A DNA stretch of 64,000 bases from the NCBI RefSeq assembly GCF_018968705.1, contig NZ_CP076668.1, positions 2,057,001-2,121,000 on the forward strand, written 5' to 3'. This document shows, one piece after another, positions 51,022 through 59,584 of this stretch. The notes under the pieces were generated by a model. That model was not told where the DNA came from. It worked only from the letters and a program-made list of their open reading frames with translations, and did not search any database. The stretch comes from Pseudomonas lijiangensis (GTDB lineage: Bacteria > Pseudomonadota > Gammaproteobacteria > Pseudomonadales > Pseudomonadaceae). Position 1 is the first letter of the stretch; every line of letters starts with the position of its first letter. The translations under genes were made by a program, and so were the position numbers.

Positions 51022-52605
51022 TCAGACGATAGGCTGGTCGCTCCACTCGCCATTGACCAGACGTTTCAGGCCCAGCGGGTTGGCGTTCTGCAGGGCAGGT
51101 GGCAACAGGCTGTCAGCCTGGTTCTGATAGCAGATCGGACGCAGGAACCGATCGATGGCCAGGCTGCCTACCGAGGTGCCACGGGCATCGGAAGTCGCCG
51201 GGTAAGGACCGCCATGGACCATGGCATCGCAGACTTCGACGCCAGTCGGGTAGCCGTTGACCAGAATACGACCGACTTTCTCTTCCAGCAGCGGCAGCAG
51301 CCAGTTGTATTTGGCCAGGTCTGTCTGCTCGCCGATCAGGGTCGCAGTGAGCTGACCACGCAAGGCCAGCAGCGCTTTCTTCAGTTCGGCATCGTCAGCG
51401 ACTTCGATCACCAGCGTGGTCGGGCCGAAAACTTCTTCCTGCAACAGTTCGTCACCGTTGAGCAGCAGGCTGACATCAGCCTTGAACAGTTGCGCCTGAG
51501 CCTGCTTGCCTTCCTGCGGCTTGCCTGCCAGGTGAGTCACGCCCGGATGCGCCAGCAGGTGCTCGACACCCTTGCTGTAGCTGCGCAGGCCACCGGCGTT
51601 GAGCATAGTTTGTGGCGCCTGACCGCCCATGTGCTCGGTCAGTTGCTCAAGGAAGGCCGAGAAGGTTGCAGAGCGCAGACCGATCACCACGCCAGGGTTG
51701 GTGCAGAACTGGCCAGCACCCATGACAACCGACGCCGCCAGATCCTTGGCCACTGTTTCGCCGCGTGCTGCCAGCGCTTCCGGCAGCAGAACCACCGGGT
51801 TGATGCTCGACATTTCCGCGAAGACCGGAATCGGTTGTGGACGCTCGGCGGCCATCTTGCTCAGGGCGTTACCGCCGCCCAGAGAACCGGTGAAGCCCAC
51901 TGCCTGAATGGCCGGATGCTTGACCAGACCTTCACCGACGCCATTGCCGAAGATCATGTTGAACACGCCTTTTGGCATCTGGGTGCGTTCGGCTGCGCGA
52001 ATGATTGCACTGCCTACCAGATCGGCGGTGGCCATGTGACCGCTGTGGGCCTTGAAGACGACCGGGCAGCCGGCTGCCAGCGCAGCGGCGGTATCACCAC
52101 CGGCGGTGGAGAAGGCCAGCGGGAAGTTGCTGGCGCCGAAGACGGCGACCGGGCCGACACCGATGCGGTACTGGCGCAGGTCGACACGTGGCAGAGGCTT
52201 GCGATCCGGCAGCGGCAGGTCGATGCGGGCACCGAGGTAATCGCCACGGCGCAGAACCTTGGCGAACAGACGCATCTGGCCGCTGGTACGACCACGTTCA
52301 CCCTGGATACGCGCTTGAGGCAGAGCGGTTTCCTGGCAGACGATGGCGACGAAGTCATCGCCCAACTGGTCGATCTCGTCAGCGATGGCTTCAAGGAACT
52401 CGGCGCGACGGGCCGGGCTCAGTTGACGGAATTCAGGGAAGGCTTCTTTGGCAGCCAGGGCAGCGGCATCGATTTCGCCATCGGTGGCCTGGGAGAAGCT
52501 GTACGGCAGTTCTTCACCGGTCGTGGCGTCGAGGCTTTTCTGCTGGATCTGACCCAGGGCGCTGCGGCCGCCAGCGATGAAGTTGTGGCCGAGAATGTTA
52601 GGCAT
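51022..52605 (-). CDS. 2,5-dioxovalerate/alpha-ketoglutarate semialdehyde dehydrogenase-type enzyme
   Basis: A 527-residue aldehyde dehydrogenase of the KGSADH group (longer than the usual 480-500). The catalytic Cys is in GAGQFCTNPG and the general base Glu in FAEMSSINP, and the cofactor segment VAVFGASNFPLAFSTAGGDTAAALAAGCPVVFKAH is intact. KGSADHs oxidise 2,5-dioxopentanoate to 2-oxoglutarate in pentose, glucarate and hydroxyproline catabolism. A well-placed AGGAG precedes ATG 52605. A LysR regulator lies upstream on the same strand. aldH next to hrpL is a feature reported for P. cichorii. Confidence 0.92.
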   Translation of the reverse strand: MPNILGHNFIAGGRSALGQIQQKSLDATTGEELPYSFSQATDGEIDAAALAAKEAFPEFRQLSPARRAEFLEAIADEIDQLGDDFVAIVCQETALPQARIQGERGRTSGQMRLFAKVLRRGDYLGARIDLPLPDRKPLPRVDLRQYRIGVGPVAVFGASNFPLAFSTAGGDTAAALAAGCPVVFKAHSGHMATADLVGSAIIRAAERTQMPKGVFNMIFGNGVGEGLVKHPAIQAVGFTGSLGGGNALSKMAAERPQPIPVFAEMSSINPVVLLPEALAARGETVAKDLAASVVMGAGQFCTNPGVVIGLRSATFSAFLEQLTEHMGGQAPQTMLNAGGLRSYSKGVEHLLAHPGVTHLAGKPQEGKQAQAQLFKADVSLLLNGDELLQEEVFGPTTLVIEVADDAELKKALLALRGQLTATLIGEQTDLAKYNWLLPLLEEKVGRILVNGYPTGVEVCDAMVHGGPYPATSDARGTSVGSLAIDRFLRPICYQNQADSLLPPALQNANPLGLKRLVNGEWSDQPIV

Positions 52606-52763
52606 CGGTATCTCCTGTTGTTTTGAGGTGGGAGACAGGTCCGGATGAAAGCGGTACCTGCGCTCCTTTATGGGTTGCCGAATCTGTGAGGTCAGCAGTC
52701 ATCGTACAACTTGGTCGACAGCATATGCAACTGCCAAAGCAGGATAGAGGTGGTGCGAATTGA

Positions 52764-53642
52764 TCACCCGCGAAGCGCATCCAGCACCTTGCGCAATGCC
52801 TTGCTCACCGGTTTGTCCTGACGCAACACGATACCCAGTGTACGGCTCAGTCCCGGTGTCAGCGAGTGGACCTGCAGCCCGCGCCGATGATGGGTCGCGG
52901 CTACCGACATACGGGGCACGATGCTGTAGCCCAGGCCGGCGGCGACCATTTCCTTGATGGCTTCGATGCTGCCCAGTTCCATCACCGGTTTGATGCGAAT
53001 CCCCGCCTGCAAGTACCACTCGTTGATGAGCAGGCGTGTGCTGCTGCCGGCTTCGAACACCACCAGCGGGTAATCGCTCAGTGCCCGGGGTGTGAAGGCC
53101 TCGGGCAGCGGGTCCTGCTGGCTGGCGAAAATCGCCACGAATTCATCTTCCAGCAATGGCGTGACTTCCAGGCTGCGGCCCGAAGCGGGCAGGGTGACCA
53201 GAGCCAGGTCCAGACGGTTTTCCTCCACAGCCTTGAGAATCCCGTCGGTATTGCCGGTGCTGACCCGCACGTCCAGATCCGGGAAGCGTCGTCTCAGGTC
53301 TTGCAGCATCGGCGGCAGCAGATGAATGCAGGCGGTGGCTCCGGTGCCGATGGCAATCTGTCCGGCTATGCCATTGGCGTGGCTGGCAAGCTCCAGCATG
53401 GCGTCTTCGACTACTGCGTCGATTCGTGAAACATGCTCCAGCAAGGTGCTGCCTGCCGAGGTGGGTTTGATGCGTTTGCCCACCCGCTCGATCAATCGCA
53501 GGTTCAGATGTTCTTCCAGTTGCCGTACTTGCAGGCTTACCGCGGGTTGGGTCAGGTTCAGGCGTTCGGCTGCCGCCGAGAAGCTGCCGTGGGCGATGAC
53601 CAGCGAGAAGGTGTGCAGATGATTGAGGTTCAGTCGGCGCAT
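52764..53642 (-). CDS. LysR-family transcriptional regulator
   Basis: A 292-residue LysR protein: N-terminal winged helix (LNHLHTFSLVIAHGSFSAAAERLNLTQPAVSLQVRQLEEHL, residues about 5-45) and a C-terminal effector domain (IAIGTGATACIHLLPPMLQDLRRRFP). Its orientation, with the aldehyde dehydrogenase gene downstream and the acetyltransferase gene divergent, makes either a target. A 158-base gap lies between it and the dehydrogenase gene. The ligand is unknown. Confidence 0.93.
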   Translation of the reverse strand: MRRLNLNHLHTFSLVIAHGSFSAAAERLNLTQPAVSLQVRQLEEHLNLRLIERVGKRIKPTSAGSTLLEHVSRIDAVVEDAMLELASHANGIAGQIAIGTGATACIHLLPPMLQDLRRRFPDLDVRVSTGNTDGILKAVEENRLDLALVTLPASGRSLEVTPLLEDEFVAIFASQQDPLPEAFTPRALSDYPLVVFEAGSSTRLLINEWYLQAGIRIKPVMELGSIEAIKEMVAAGLGYSIVPRMSVAATHHRRGLQVHSLTPGLSRTLGIVLRQDKPVSKALRKVLDALRG

Positions 53643-53748
53643 GGCAAAGTTTTACTTATGCTGAGGATCAAGGATCATAGCTTTGTTTATGGTTTGCCGC
53701 GCTGCATCATTGCCCTCATTCACTAGCACCCGCCAAAGAGTTTTAAAG

Positions 53749-54288
53749 ATGAACGATGCCCTGATTCTGCGTGACGCCCGCGACGACGATATGCCTGCGG
53801 TCCAGGCGATCTATGCCGAGCATGTCCTGGAGGGGATTTCCAGTTTTGAGCTGGAGCCGCCGAGCCTGGCGGAAATGCTGCGTCGACGCGCTGAAGTGCT
53901 GGCCAAGGGATTGCCTTACCGGGTCGCCGAGCGTCAGGGTGAAGTGGTGGGGTATGGCTATGTCACGCCGTATCGGCCACGTCCCGGCTACCGGTTTACT
54001 GTGGAAGACTCGGTTTATGTGCGCAGTGGCCTGGGTGGTCTGGGGATCGGTCAGGCGCTGCTGGGTGAACTGGTCGAGCACTGTGTCGCGGGCGGTTGGC
54101 GGCAGATGATCGCGATTATCGGTAACAGTGAGAACGTTGCGTCGATCCGCCTGCACGAGCGCCTGGGTTTTCATCGGGTGGGAGTCTTCGAGTCGGTAGG
54201 CTTCAAGCACGGGCGCTGGGTCGATACCGTGCTGATGCAGCGAGCCTTGGGCGACGGTTCGCTCAGCATGCCTGAACCTGTTGTGTGA
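53749..54288 (+). CDS. Phosphinothricin N-acetyltransferase-like GNAT protein
   Basis: A 179-residue GNAT of the PAT/Bar/YncA type: LRDARDDDMPAVQAIYAEHVLEGISSFELEPPS, VVGYGYVTPYRPRPGYRFTVEDSVYV and the acetyl-CoA loop GLGIGQALL, followed by NVASIRLHERLGFHRVGVFESVGFKHGRWVDTVLMQ. It N-acetylates L-amino-acid analogues such as phosphinothricin, methionine sulfone or sulfoximine. ATG 53749 is chosen by family alignment; the upstream frame has no better start. It is followed by an MFS gene 6 bases later, which suggests a joint resistance or detoxification unit. Confidence 0.93.
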   Translation: MNDALILRDARDDDMPAVQAIYAEHVLEGISSFELEPPSLAEMLRRRAEVLAKGLPYRVAERQGEVVGYGYVTPYRPRPGYRFTVEDSVYVRSGLGGLGIGQALLGELVEHCVAGGWRQMIAIIGNSENVASIRLHERLGFHRVGVFESVGFKHGRWVDTVLMQRALGDGSLSMPEPVV

Positions 54289-54294
54289 AACCGG

Positions 54295-55461
54295 GTGAAC
54301 GGCTCGGGGTTGCCCCGGCATGCGGTGTTACGACTGGGCGTTGCGCAGTTGATCAATTGGGGCGTGACGTTTTACCTGCCGGGCGCTTTTGGCAACGCCA
54401 TCGCCGATGACCTGGGCTGGAGCGGGCAACGGGTCTTTGCCGGATTATCGGTGGCGATGCTGGTCATGGGACTGGTTTCTCCGCTGGTTGCCCGTCTGAT
54501 CCAGCATCTGGGCGCACGGCAGGTGATGCAGACGGGGGCCTTGCTCAACGCGGTCGGTTGCTGTGCTCTGGCCCTGTGTCATGGCCCGACGCTGTATTTC
54601 ATGGCCTGGTGCATCCTTGGCCTCGGGATGCGTCTGTCCCTTTACGATGCGCTGTTTGCAGTGCTGGCCGGATTACTGGCTGCCAGAGCACGTCCGCTGA
54701 TGATGCAGATCACTTTATTGGGTGGCCTGGCGTCTGCGGTGTTCTGGCCCTTGGGCCATCACTTGCAAGAGATGTTCGGCTGGCGCAGTGCGCTCGGGGT
54801 GTATGCCGCTTTGGCATTGCTCGGCGGGATGTTGGCAGGCGGGCTGCCGAACGCCCGCACAGCTTCTATACCGGAGCGTGTCGAATCCGGTGATGCAACG
54901 ATTGCTACGCCCTGGCTGCCGCAGTTCGGCTATGCCCTGAGCATGATGCTGATCGGATTCATGTCCGCGGGCCTGTCGGCGCACTTGCCCGCCATGCTCA
55001 CTGGGTTGGGTGTGCCGCTGGGGCTGGTGGCCTTGTGGGGCATCGGGCAAACCTTCGCCCGTCTGTTGCAGGTCATGCTTGGGCAATCGCTATCGGCGCT
55101 GCGTTTGAATGTCTGGGTGGGCGCCGGTCTGACCCTGTGCTTTACCGTGGCGCTCATGAGCCAGGGACGAGTCTGGCTGGCCTGTCTGTTCCTCTTTGGC
55201 TATGGCGCCATGAATGGTCTGTGTACTTTGTTGCGTGCCAGCCTGCCGTTCGAGCTTTTTGCCCATGCCCGTTACACCCAGTTGCAGGGCAGGCTGCTGG
55301 CACCGGGTTTTTTGTGTGCGGCAGGCGCCCCCTGGTTCTACGCTCTGGTGCATGAACTTTCAGGGGATCGCGGGCTGATAGGGCTCTCGCTGGCCATCAG
55401 TCTGCTGGTGTGGGGCCTGGCGATTGCTCTGCGATGCCGCGGGGAGGTTTCTGTTCTTTGA
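54295..55461 (+). CDS. MFS transporter
   Basis: A 388-residue membrane protein with about 12 hydrophobic segments. It starts with GTG 54295, 6 bases after the PAT-like gene. The opening RLGVAQLINWGVTFYLPGAFGNAIADDLGWS and later SGLGVPLGLVALWGIGQTFARLLQ-like segments fit the YfcJ/aromatic-acid-like MFS families. It may export an acetylated compound, which is inference from the pairing. Confidence 0.85.
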   Translation: MNGSGLPRHAVLRLGVAQLINWGVTFYLPGAFGNAIADDLGWSGQRVFAGLSVAMLVMGLVSPLVARLIQHLGARQVMQTGALLNAVGCCALALCHGPTLYFMAWCILGLGMRLSLYDALFAVLAGLLAARARPLMMQITLLGGLASAVFWPLGHHLQEMFGWRSALGVYAALALLGGMLAGGLPNARTASIPERVESGDATIATPWLPQFGYALSMMLIGFMSAGLSAHLPAMLTGLGVPLGLVALWGIGQTFARLLQVMLGQSLSALRLNVWVGAGLTLCFTVALMSQGRVWLACLFLFGYGAMNGLCTLLRASLPFELFAHARYTQLQGRLLAPGFLCAAGAPWFYALVHELSGDRGLIGLSLAISLLVWGLAIALRCRGEVSVL

Positions 55462-55614
55462 TAGACTATTTGCATATTTATATAGAATTTAAATGAATTT
55501 ATAGAATGTTTTGTCCGGTGATATGGTTTTAAACAGTCGCTGGATCCTTGAGAAAGGTTATTAAAACCTTTCGGTGAAGGCCGTCACCGTTTTCATTCTC
55601 AAGGAAAGACCTGC

Positions 55615-56688
55615 ATGGCCGCTTTTGATTCGTTAACCCGTCGCCGCTTGCTGGGATGGGCCAGCGCCGTCCTTGCCAGCCCTTTGCTGTTGTCGTTGCC
55701 GCGCTCCGGCTGGGCAGTGGACGAGCATGCCGGGCATCTGAGTCATCCGGATATCGAGCCTGCCGGCACCGGCGATTTCATCCGTCTGGACGAGCCGCGG
55801 GCGCTCAAGCTGGCGGTCAACCTCAATGCAGTCTGCCTGGCGCCGGTGGTCATCGCTCACGGCCAGGGTTTCTTCAAGAAGCACAATCTGGACGTGGAAC
55901 TGGTCAACTTCGGCAACTCCACCGAAGTGCTGCTTGAAGCTATTGCCACGGGCAAGGCCGATGCCGGTGTGGGCATGGCGCTGCGATGGCTCAAGGCGCT
56001 GGAACAGGGTTTCGACGTCAAGCTGACGGCAGGCACTCACGGCGGTTGCCTGCGCCTGCTCAGTGCCGTCAACAGCCCGATCAACAAGCTGGAGGACCTC
56101 AAGGGCAAGTCCATCGGCGTCACGGACATGGCCAGCCCCGACCGCAATTTCTTCTCGGTGCTGCTCAAGAAGCATGGCGTTGACCCGGTGCGGGATGTGG
56201 ACTGGCGTCTTTACCCCGCAGACCTGCTGGGTACGGCGCTGGAGCGGGGCGAGGTGCAGGCGGTCAGCGGCAGCGACCCGTTCATGTATCGCCTGATCAA
56301 CGCTGGCAAGGCGCGTGAACTGTCGACCAATCTGGTGGAGGAATACGCCAACCTGAGCTGCTGCGTGGTGGGTGTCACCGGCAAGCTGGTGCGTGAAGAA
56401 AAGCGTGTGGTGGCGGCCCTGACTCAGGCGATTCTTGAGGCTCACGCTTACGCCGTGAAGCATCCCGAAGTGGTCGCCAAGGGCTTTCAGGCCCATGCCT
56501 TGAACACCTCGGTGGAAGAGGTTCAGGCGATCCTTCACGATCATACTCACGGCCATCATGCCGTCGGTGCCGCATTGACCAGGGAAATCCAGACCTACGT
56601 CACGGACCTGAAAACCGTTGAAGTCATCCGTCAGAGTACCGATGCCGTCGAGTTCTCCAGGGAGATTACCGCCGATGTCTTCAGCTGA
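55615..56688 (+). CDS. Sulfonate/nitrate-type ABC substrate-binding protein (Tat signal)
   Basis: A 357-residue SsuA/TauA/NrtA-like binding protein. The Tat-like signal TRRRLLGWASAVLASP is at residues 8-23, followed by LKLAVNLNAVCLAPVVIAHGQGFFKKHNLDVELV and GKADAGVGMALRWLKALEQGFDVKLTAGTHGGCLRLL, which is typical of this family. A permease and an ATPase follow, with overlaps of 14 and 7 bases. It carries a His-rich stretch near the C terminus (HDHTHGHH), so a metal-linked ligand cannot be excluded. Confidence 0.9.
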   Translation: MAAFDSLTRRRLLGWASAVLASPLLLSLPRSGWAVDEHAGHLSHPDIEPAGTGDFIRLDEPRALKLAVNLNAVCLAPVVIAHGQGFFKKHNLDVELVNFGNSTEVLLEAIATGKADAGVGMALRWLKALEQGFDVKLTAGTHGGCLRLLSAVNSPINKLEDLKGKSIGVTDMASPDRNFFSVLLKKHGVDPVRDVDWRLYPADLLGTALERGEVQAVSGSDPFMYRLINAGKARELSTNLVEEYANLSCCVVGVTGKLVREEKRVVAALTQAILEAHAYAVKHPEVVAKGFQAHALNTSVEEVQAILHDHTHGHHAVGAALTREIQTYVTDLKTVEVIRQSTDAVEFSREITADVFS

Positions 56689-57673
56689 AGCTTCTACCCT
56701 GACGAGTGAAGAGCCCCGCGAGACTTTCGGCTTCTGGAAGCTGGGCGCAGTGGCTGTCTTTGCCTGGATTCTGGTAGCGGCATTGACCTTGTACTTGCCC
56801 AATGCCACACGCAAATGGCCGATGACCGAAGGCCTGGCCAATCTGTGCCTGGCCATTGCCCTGTTGATTTTGCTGGCCGGTATTGCCGGGCGCTGGTCCG
56901 ACAGCCTGGCGCGTCGAGCCCAAGCGGCCGGGCCGTGGCTGATTGCATTGCCGGCCCTGCTGGGGATCTGGGAAGTGCTTACGGCCAAGTCGGGTTTGCT
57001 GCCTGTGCCATTTTTTGCACCGCCACAAGCCTTGCTGGATGTCTACGTCGAAGACTGGCCGCGTCTGCTGGAAAGCCTGCTGCATTCAGCCCTGTTGCTG
57101 GGCACTGGCGTGGCGCTGGGGGCCGTGACCGGTTTTATCGCCGGGGTCGCCATCGGCTGGTCGAGCAGCATTGGCTACTGGCTGCATCCGGTTCTGCGCA
57201 TTCTTGGCCCGGTGCCTTCCACAGCCCTGTTGCCGCTGTGCTTCTTTCTATTCCCCACGAGCTGGAGCGCCAGTGTGTTCCTGATTGCGCTGGCCACCTG
57301 GTTTCCGGTGACGGTGCTGACCTGGTCGGGCGTTGCCAGTGTCGACAAGGCCTATTACGACGTGGCGCGCACTCTGGGTGCCAAGCCCGGTTTCCTGATT
57401 TTCAATGTGGCGATTCCTGCTGCCTTGCCCCATGTGTTCGTCGGTCTGTTCATGGGGCTTGGGGCATCTTTCTCGACTCTGGTAGTGGCCGAGATGATGG
57501 GCGTCAAAGCCGGAATCGGCTGGTATCTGCAATGGGCCCAAGGCTGGGCGGCCTACGCCAATATGTATGCCGCGCTGTTGATCATGGCGCTGGCGTGTTC
57601 CGGCCTGATCACGGCGCTGTTCCTGATTCGTGACCGCCTTCTGGCCTGGCAACAAGGAACCATGAAATGGTAG
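56675..57673 (+). CDS. SsuC/TauC-like ABC transporter permease
   Basis: A 332-residue inner-membrane permease: long N-terminal extension, LPALLGIWEVLTAKSGLLPVPFFAPP, and the EAA loop YYDVARTLGAKPGFLIFNVAIPAALPHVFVGLFMGLGASFSTLVVAEMMGVKAGIGW. Overlaps the binding protein and the ATPase genes. Likely partner of the ATPase at 57667-58458 for import of an organosulfur, nitrate or pyrimidine-like solute. Confidence 0.92.
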   Translation: MSSAEASTLTSEEPRETFGFWKLGAVAVFAWILVAALTLYLPNATRKWPMTEGLANLCLAIALLILLAGIAGRWSDSLARRAQAAGPWLIALPALLGIWEVLTAKSGLLPVPFFAPPQALLDVYVEDWPRLLESLLHSALLLGTGVALGAVTGFIAGVAIGWSSSIGYWLHPVLRILGPVPSTALLPLCFFLFPTSWSASVFLIALATWFPVTVLTWSGVASVDKAYYDVARTLGAKPGFLIFNVAIPAALPHVFVGLFMGLGASFSTLVVAEMMGVKAGIGWYLQWAQGWAAYANMYAALLIMALACSGLITALFLIRDRLLAWQQGTMKW

Positions 57674-58458
57674 CCACCGCTCACGCTGCAAATCCTTCCC
57701 GGGCCGGGCTTGCGTTGCGTATCGACAGCCTCAGCCATGGCTTCGCTCTGGATGGCCAGCGCCTGCCGGTACTGGACAAGGTTTCACTGGATGTCGCCCC
57801 CGGCGAGTTTGTCGCGCTGCTCGGGCCTTCCGGGTGCGGCAAGTCCACTTTGCTGCGACTGGTTGCAGGGCTTGAGCCCGCCGACTCCGGCGCCTTGCTG
57901 GCCGATGGCGTGCCGATTGGCGGCCCGGATCCTTCTCGGGTCGTGGTATTTCAGGACCCGACGCTCTATCCCTGGCGTCGGGTGTGGGACAACGTGGCGC
58001 TTGGGCTGCAAGCCCAGGGTCTGCTGAAAACCCATTCAGCCAAGGTCGATGCCGCTTTGGCCAAGGTCGGGCTCAGTCAGTTCGGTCGTGCTTATCCACG
58101 GCAGTTGTCCGGCGGCATGGCTCAGCGGGTGGCGCTGGCGCGAGCCTTGGTCAACGAGCCGCGATTGCTGATTCTCGACGAGCCACTGGGCAAGCTGGAT
58201 TCCCTGACCCGGATTGCCATGCAGCAGGAACTGATCGACCTTTGGCAGCGTCAGGGCTACACCGCGTTGCTGGTGACCCACGATGTCGAAGAGGCGTTGC
58301 TGCTGGCCAATCGGGTGATCGTTTTCAGCGACAGGCCTGCCAGTATCAAGGCGCAACTGACCATCGAGCGTCCTTATCCGCGTCATCGTGACGATCCTTA
58401 TCTGGTTGATCTGCGCCGTCAGATCCTCGGCCTGTTGGGGCTGGGTGAGCAGTGGTAG
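57667..58458 (+). CDS. SsuB/TauB-like ABC transporter ATPase
   Basis: A 263-residue ATPase with Walker A GPSGCGKSTLLR (residues about 54-65), signature LSGGMAQRVALARAL, Walker B LLILDEPLGKLD and the His switch VTHDVEEALLLANR. It powers the importer formed with the two upstream genes, overlapping the permease by 7 bases. A TetR regulator follows 80 bases downstream. Confidence 0.93.
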   Translation: MVATAHAANPSRAGLALRIDSLSHGFALDGQRLPVLDKVSLDVAPGEFVALLGPSGCGKSTLLRLVAGLEPADSGALLADGVPIGGPDPSRVVVFQDPTLYPWRRVWDNVALGLQAQGLLKTHSAKVDAALAKVGLSQFGRAYPRQLSGGMAQRVALARALVNEPRLLILDEPLGKLDSLTRIAMQQELIDLWQRQGYTALLVTHDVEEALLLANRVIVFSDRPASIKAQLTIERPYPRHRDDPYLVDLRRQILGLLGLGEQW

Positions 58459-58538
58459 GTGATAGTCGGTGGTGCTACGGGATTGCGACCTGTGGCTTGA
58501 GTGAGTAGGGTACGCCCCTGAACAAGAAGGAGCCTGCC

Positions 58539-59183
58539 ATGACCCGGCACAACTCACAGGACACGGGGTCGCCAGCTATCCGGCAACGACGTGCACCCAA
58601 AGGCGAAAAACGCCGCGAAGAACTGCTCGATGCGGCCTTGCAGGTGTTCTCTCTGGAAGGTTATACCGGAGCGTCAGTGGCCCAGGTAGCGGCGATTGTC
58701 GGTATATCCGTCGCGGGCCTGTTGCATCACTTCCCCAACAAGGTTTCGTTGCTGATGGGGGTGCTGGACCGGCGCGATGAAGTCAGCCGCAAGATTGCCG
58801 ACGAGGTTCGTGCAGAAAACAACCTGGCCAGTCTGCTGGGCAGCCTGCGGGCCATCAACCGTTCCAATGCCACGGCGCCGGGCGTGATCCGGGCGTTCTC
58901 GATCCTCAATGCGGAAAGTCTGCTGGACAGCCATCCTGCCTGGGAGTGGTTCCAGACACGTTATCAACGGATTTATGAGCGGCTGCTGGGGCAGTTCACG
59001 GCGTTGGTTGAAAGCGGGGAGGTGCGGAAGGATGTGGATTTACCCGCGCTGATCCAGCAGATCCTGGCAATGATGGACGGGCTGCAGATTCAATGGCTGC
59101 GTTTCCCGGATCAGGTTGATCTGGTGAAGAGTTTCGATGCCTACATTGCGCAGGTCGATCAGGCGATAAGGGTTCGTTCCTGA
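58539..59183 (+). CDS. TetR-family transcriptional regulator
   Basis: A 214-residue TetR-type repressor: N-terminal helix-turn-helix (REELLDAALQVFSLEGYTGASVAQVAAIVGISVAGLLHHFPNK, residues about 28-70) and a helical ligand domain. Its position after the ABC operon suggests it controls that operon. The effector is unknown. Confidence 0.92.
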   Translation: MTRHNSQDTGSPAIRQRRAPKGEKRREELLDAALQVFSLEGYTGASVAQVAAIVGISVAGLLHHFPNKVSLLMGVLDRRDEVSRKIADEVRAENNLASLLGSLRAINRSNATAPGVIRAFSILNAESLLDSHPAWEWFQTRYQRIYERLLGQFTALVESGEVRKDVDLPALIQQILAMMDGLQIQWLRFPDQVDLVKSFDAYIAQVDQAIRVRS

Positions 59184-59305
59184 ACCATAGAAAAAGCATC
59201 GTCCTCGGTTTAAAAAGCGCAAGCGACAAGCACAAGCGTAAAAGCTCTTTGCCGCAATCGTGAAGGCGCCGCAGAACGCGACGTTGGTGAAGGCTGAGTG
59301 GAGGT

Positions 59306-59486
59306 AGTGATCCGGTGGTAACTCTGCATGGATGCAGAGTTAGCCGCACCGGGCCATGGATGGCCCATTGCGGCGACCGCCGGATCACTGCCGGAACGAA
59401 GGAACCCCGCCGTCAGGCGGGGCCGAACCCGGAGCAATGGCTTTGGTTACTTTGGCCGAAACCAAAGTGACGCGCCGTAAAGGCGC
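59306..59486. repeat. Array of nested and tandem hairpins (structured intergenic repeat)
   Basis: An outer 14-base stem (AGTGATCCGGTGGT at 59306-59319 with 59376-59389, one mismatch) encloses two hairpins: AACTCTGCAT/ATGCAGAGTT (59320-59341) and GCCGCA..GGGCCA/TGGCCC..TGCGGC (59343-59374). That makes a three-way junction. Three more hairpins follow: CCCCGCC/GGCGGGG (59405-59422), GTTACTTTGG/CCAAAGTGAC (59446-59471) and GCGCC/GGCGC (59472-59486). It lies between the TetR gene and the end of the beta-glucosidase gene. Similar blocks recur in Pseudomonas intergenic DNA, from memory. Confidence 0.8.
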
Positions 59487-59584
59487 AAGGCGGCCTCAAG
59501 CCGAACACTCAGTCCGCCACAACATCGCACCTGCTTGCTGAGCGAGAGTGCGACGCCAAGGCTACGGGTGATCTCCTGCGACGT

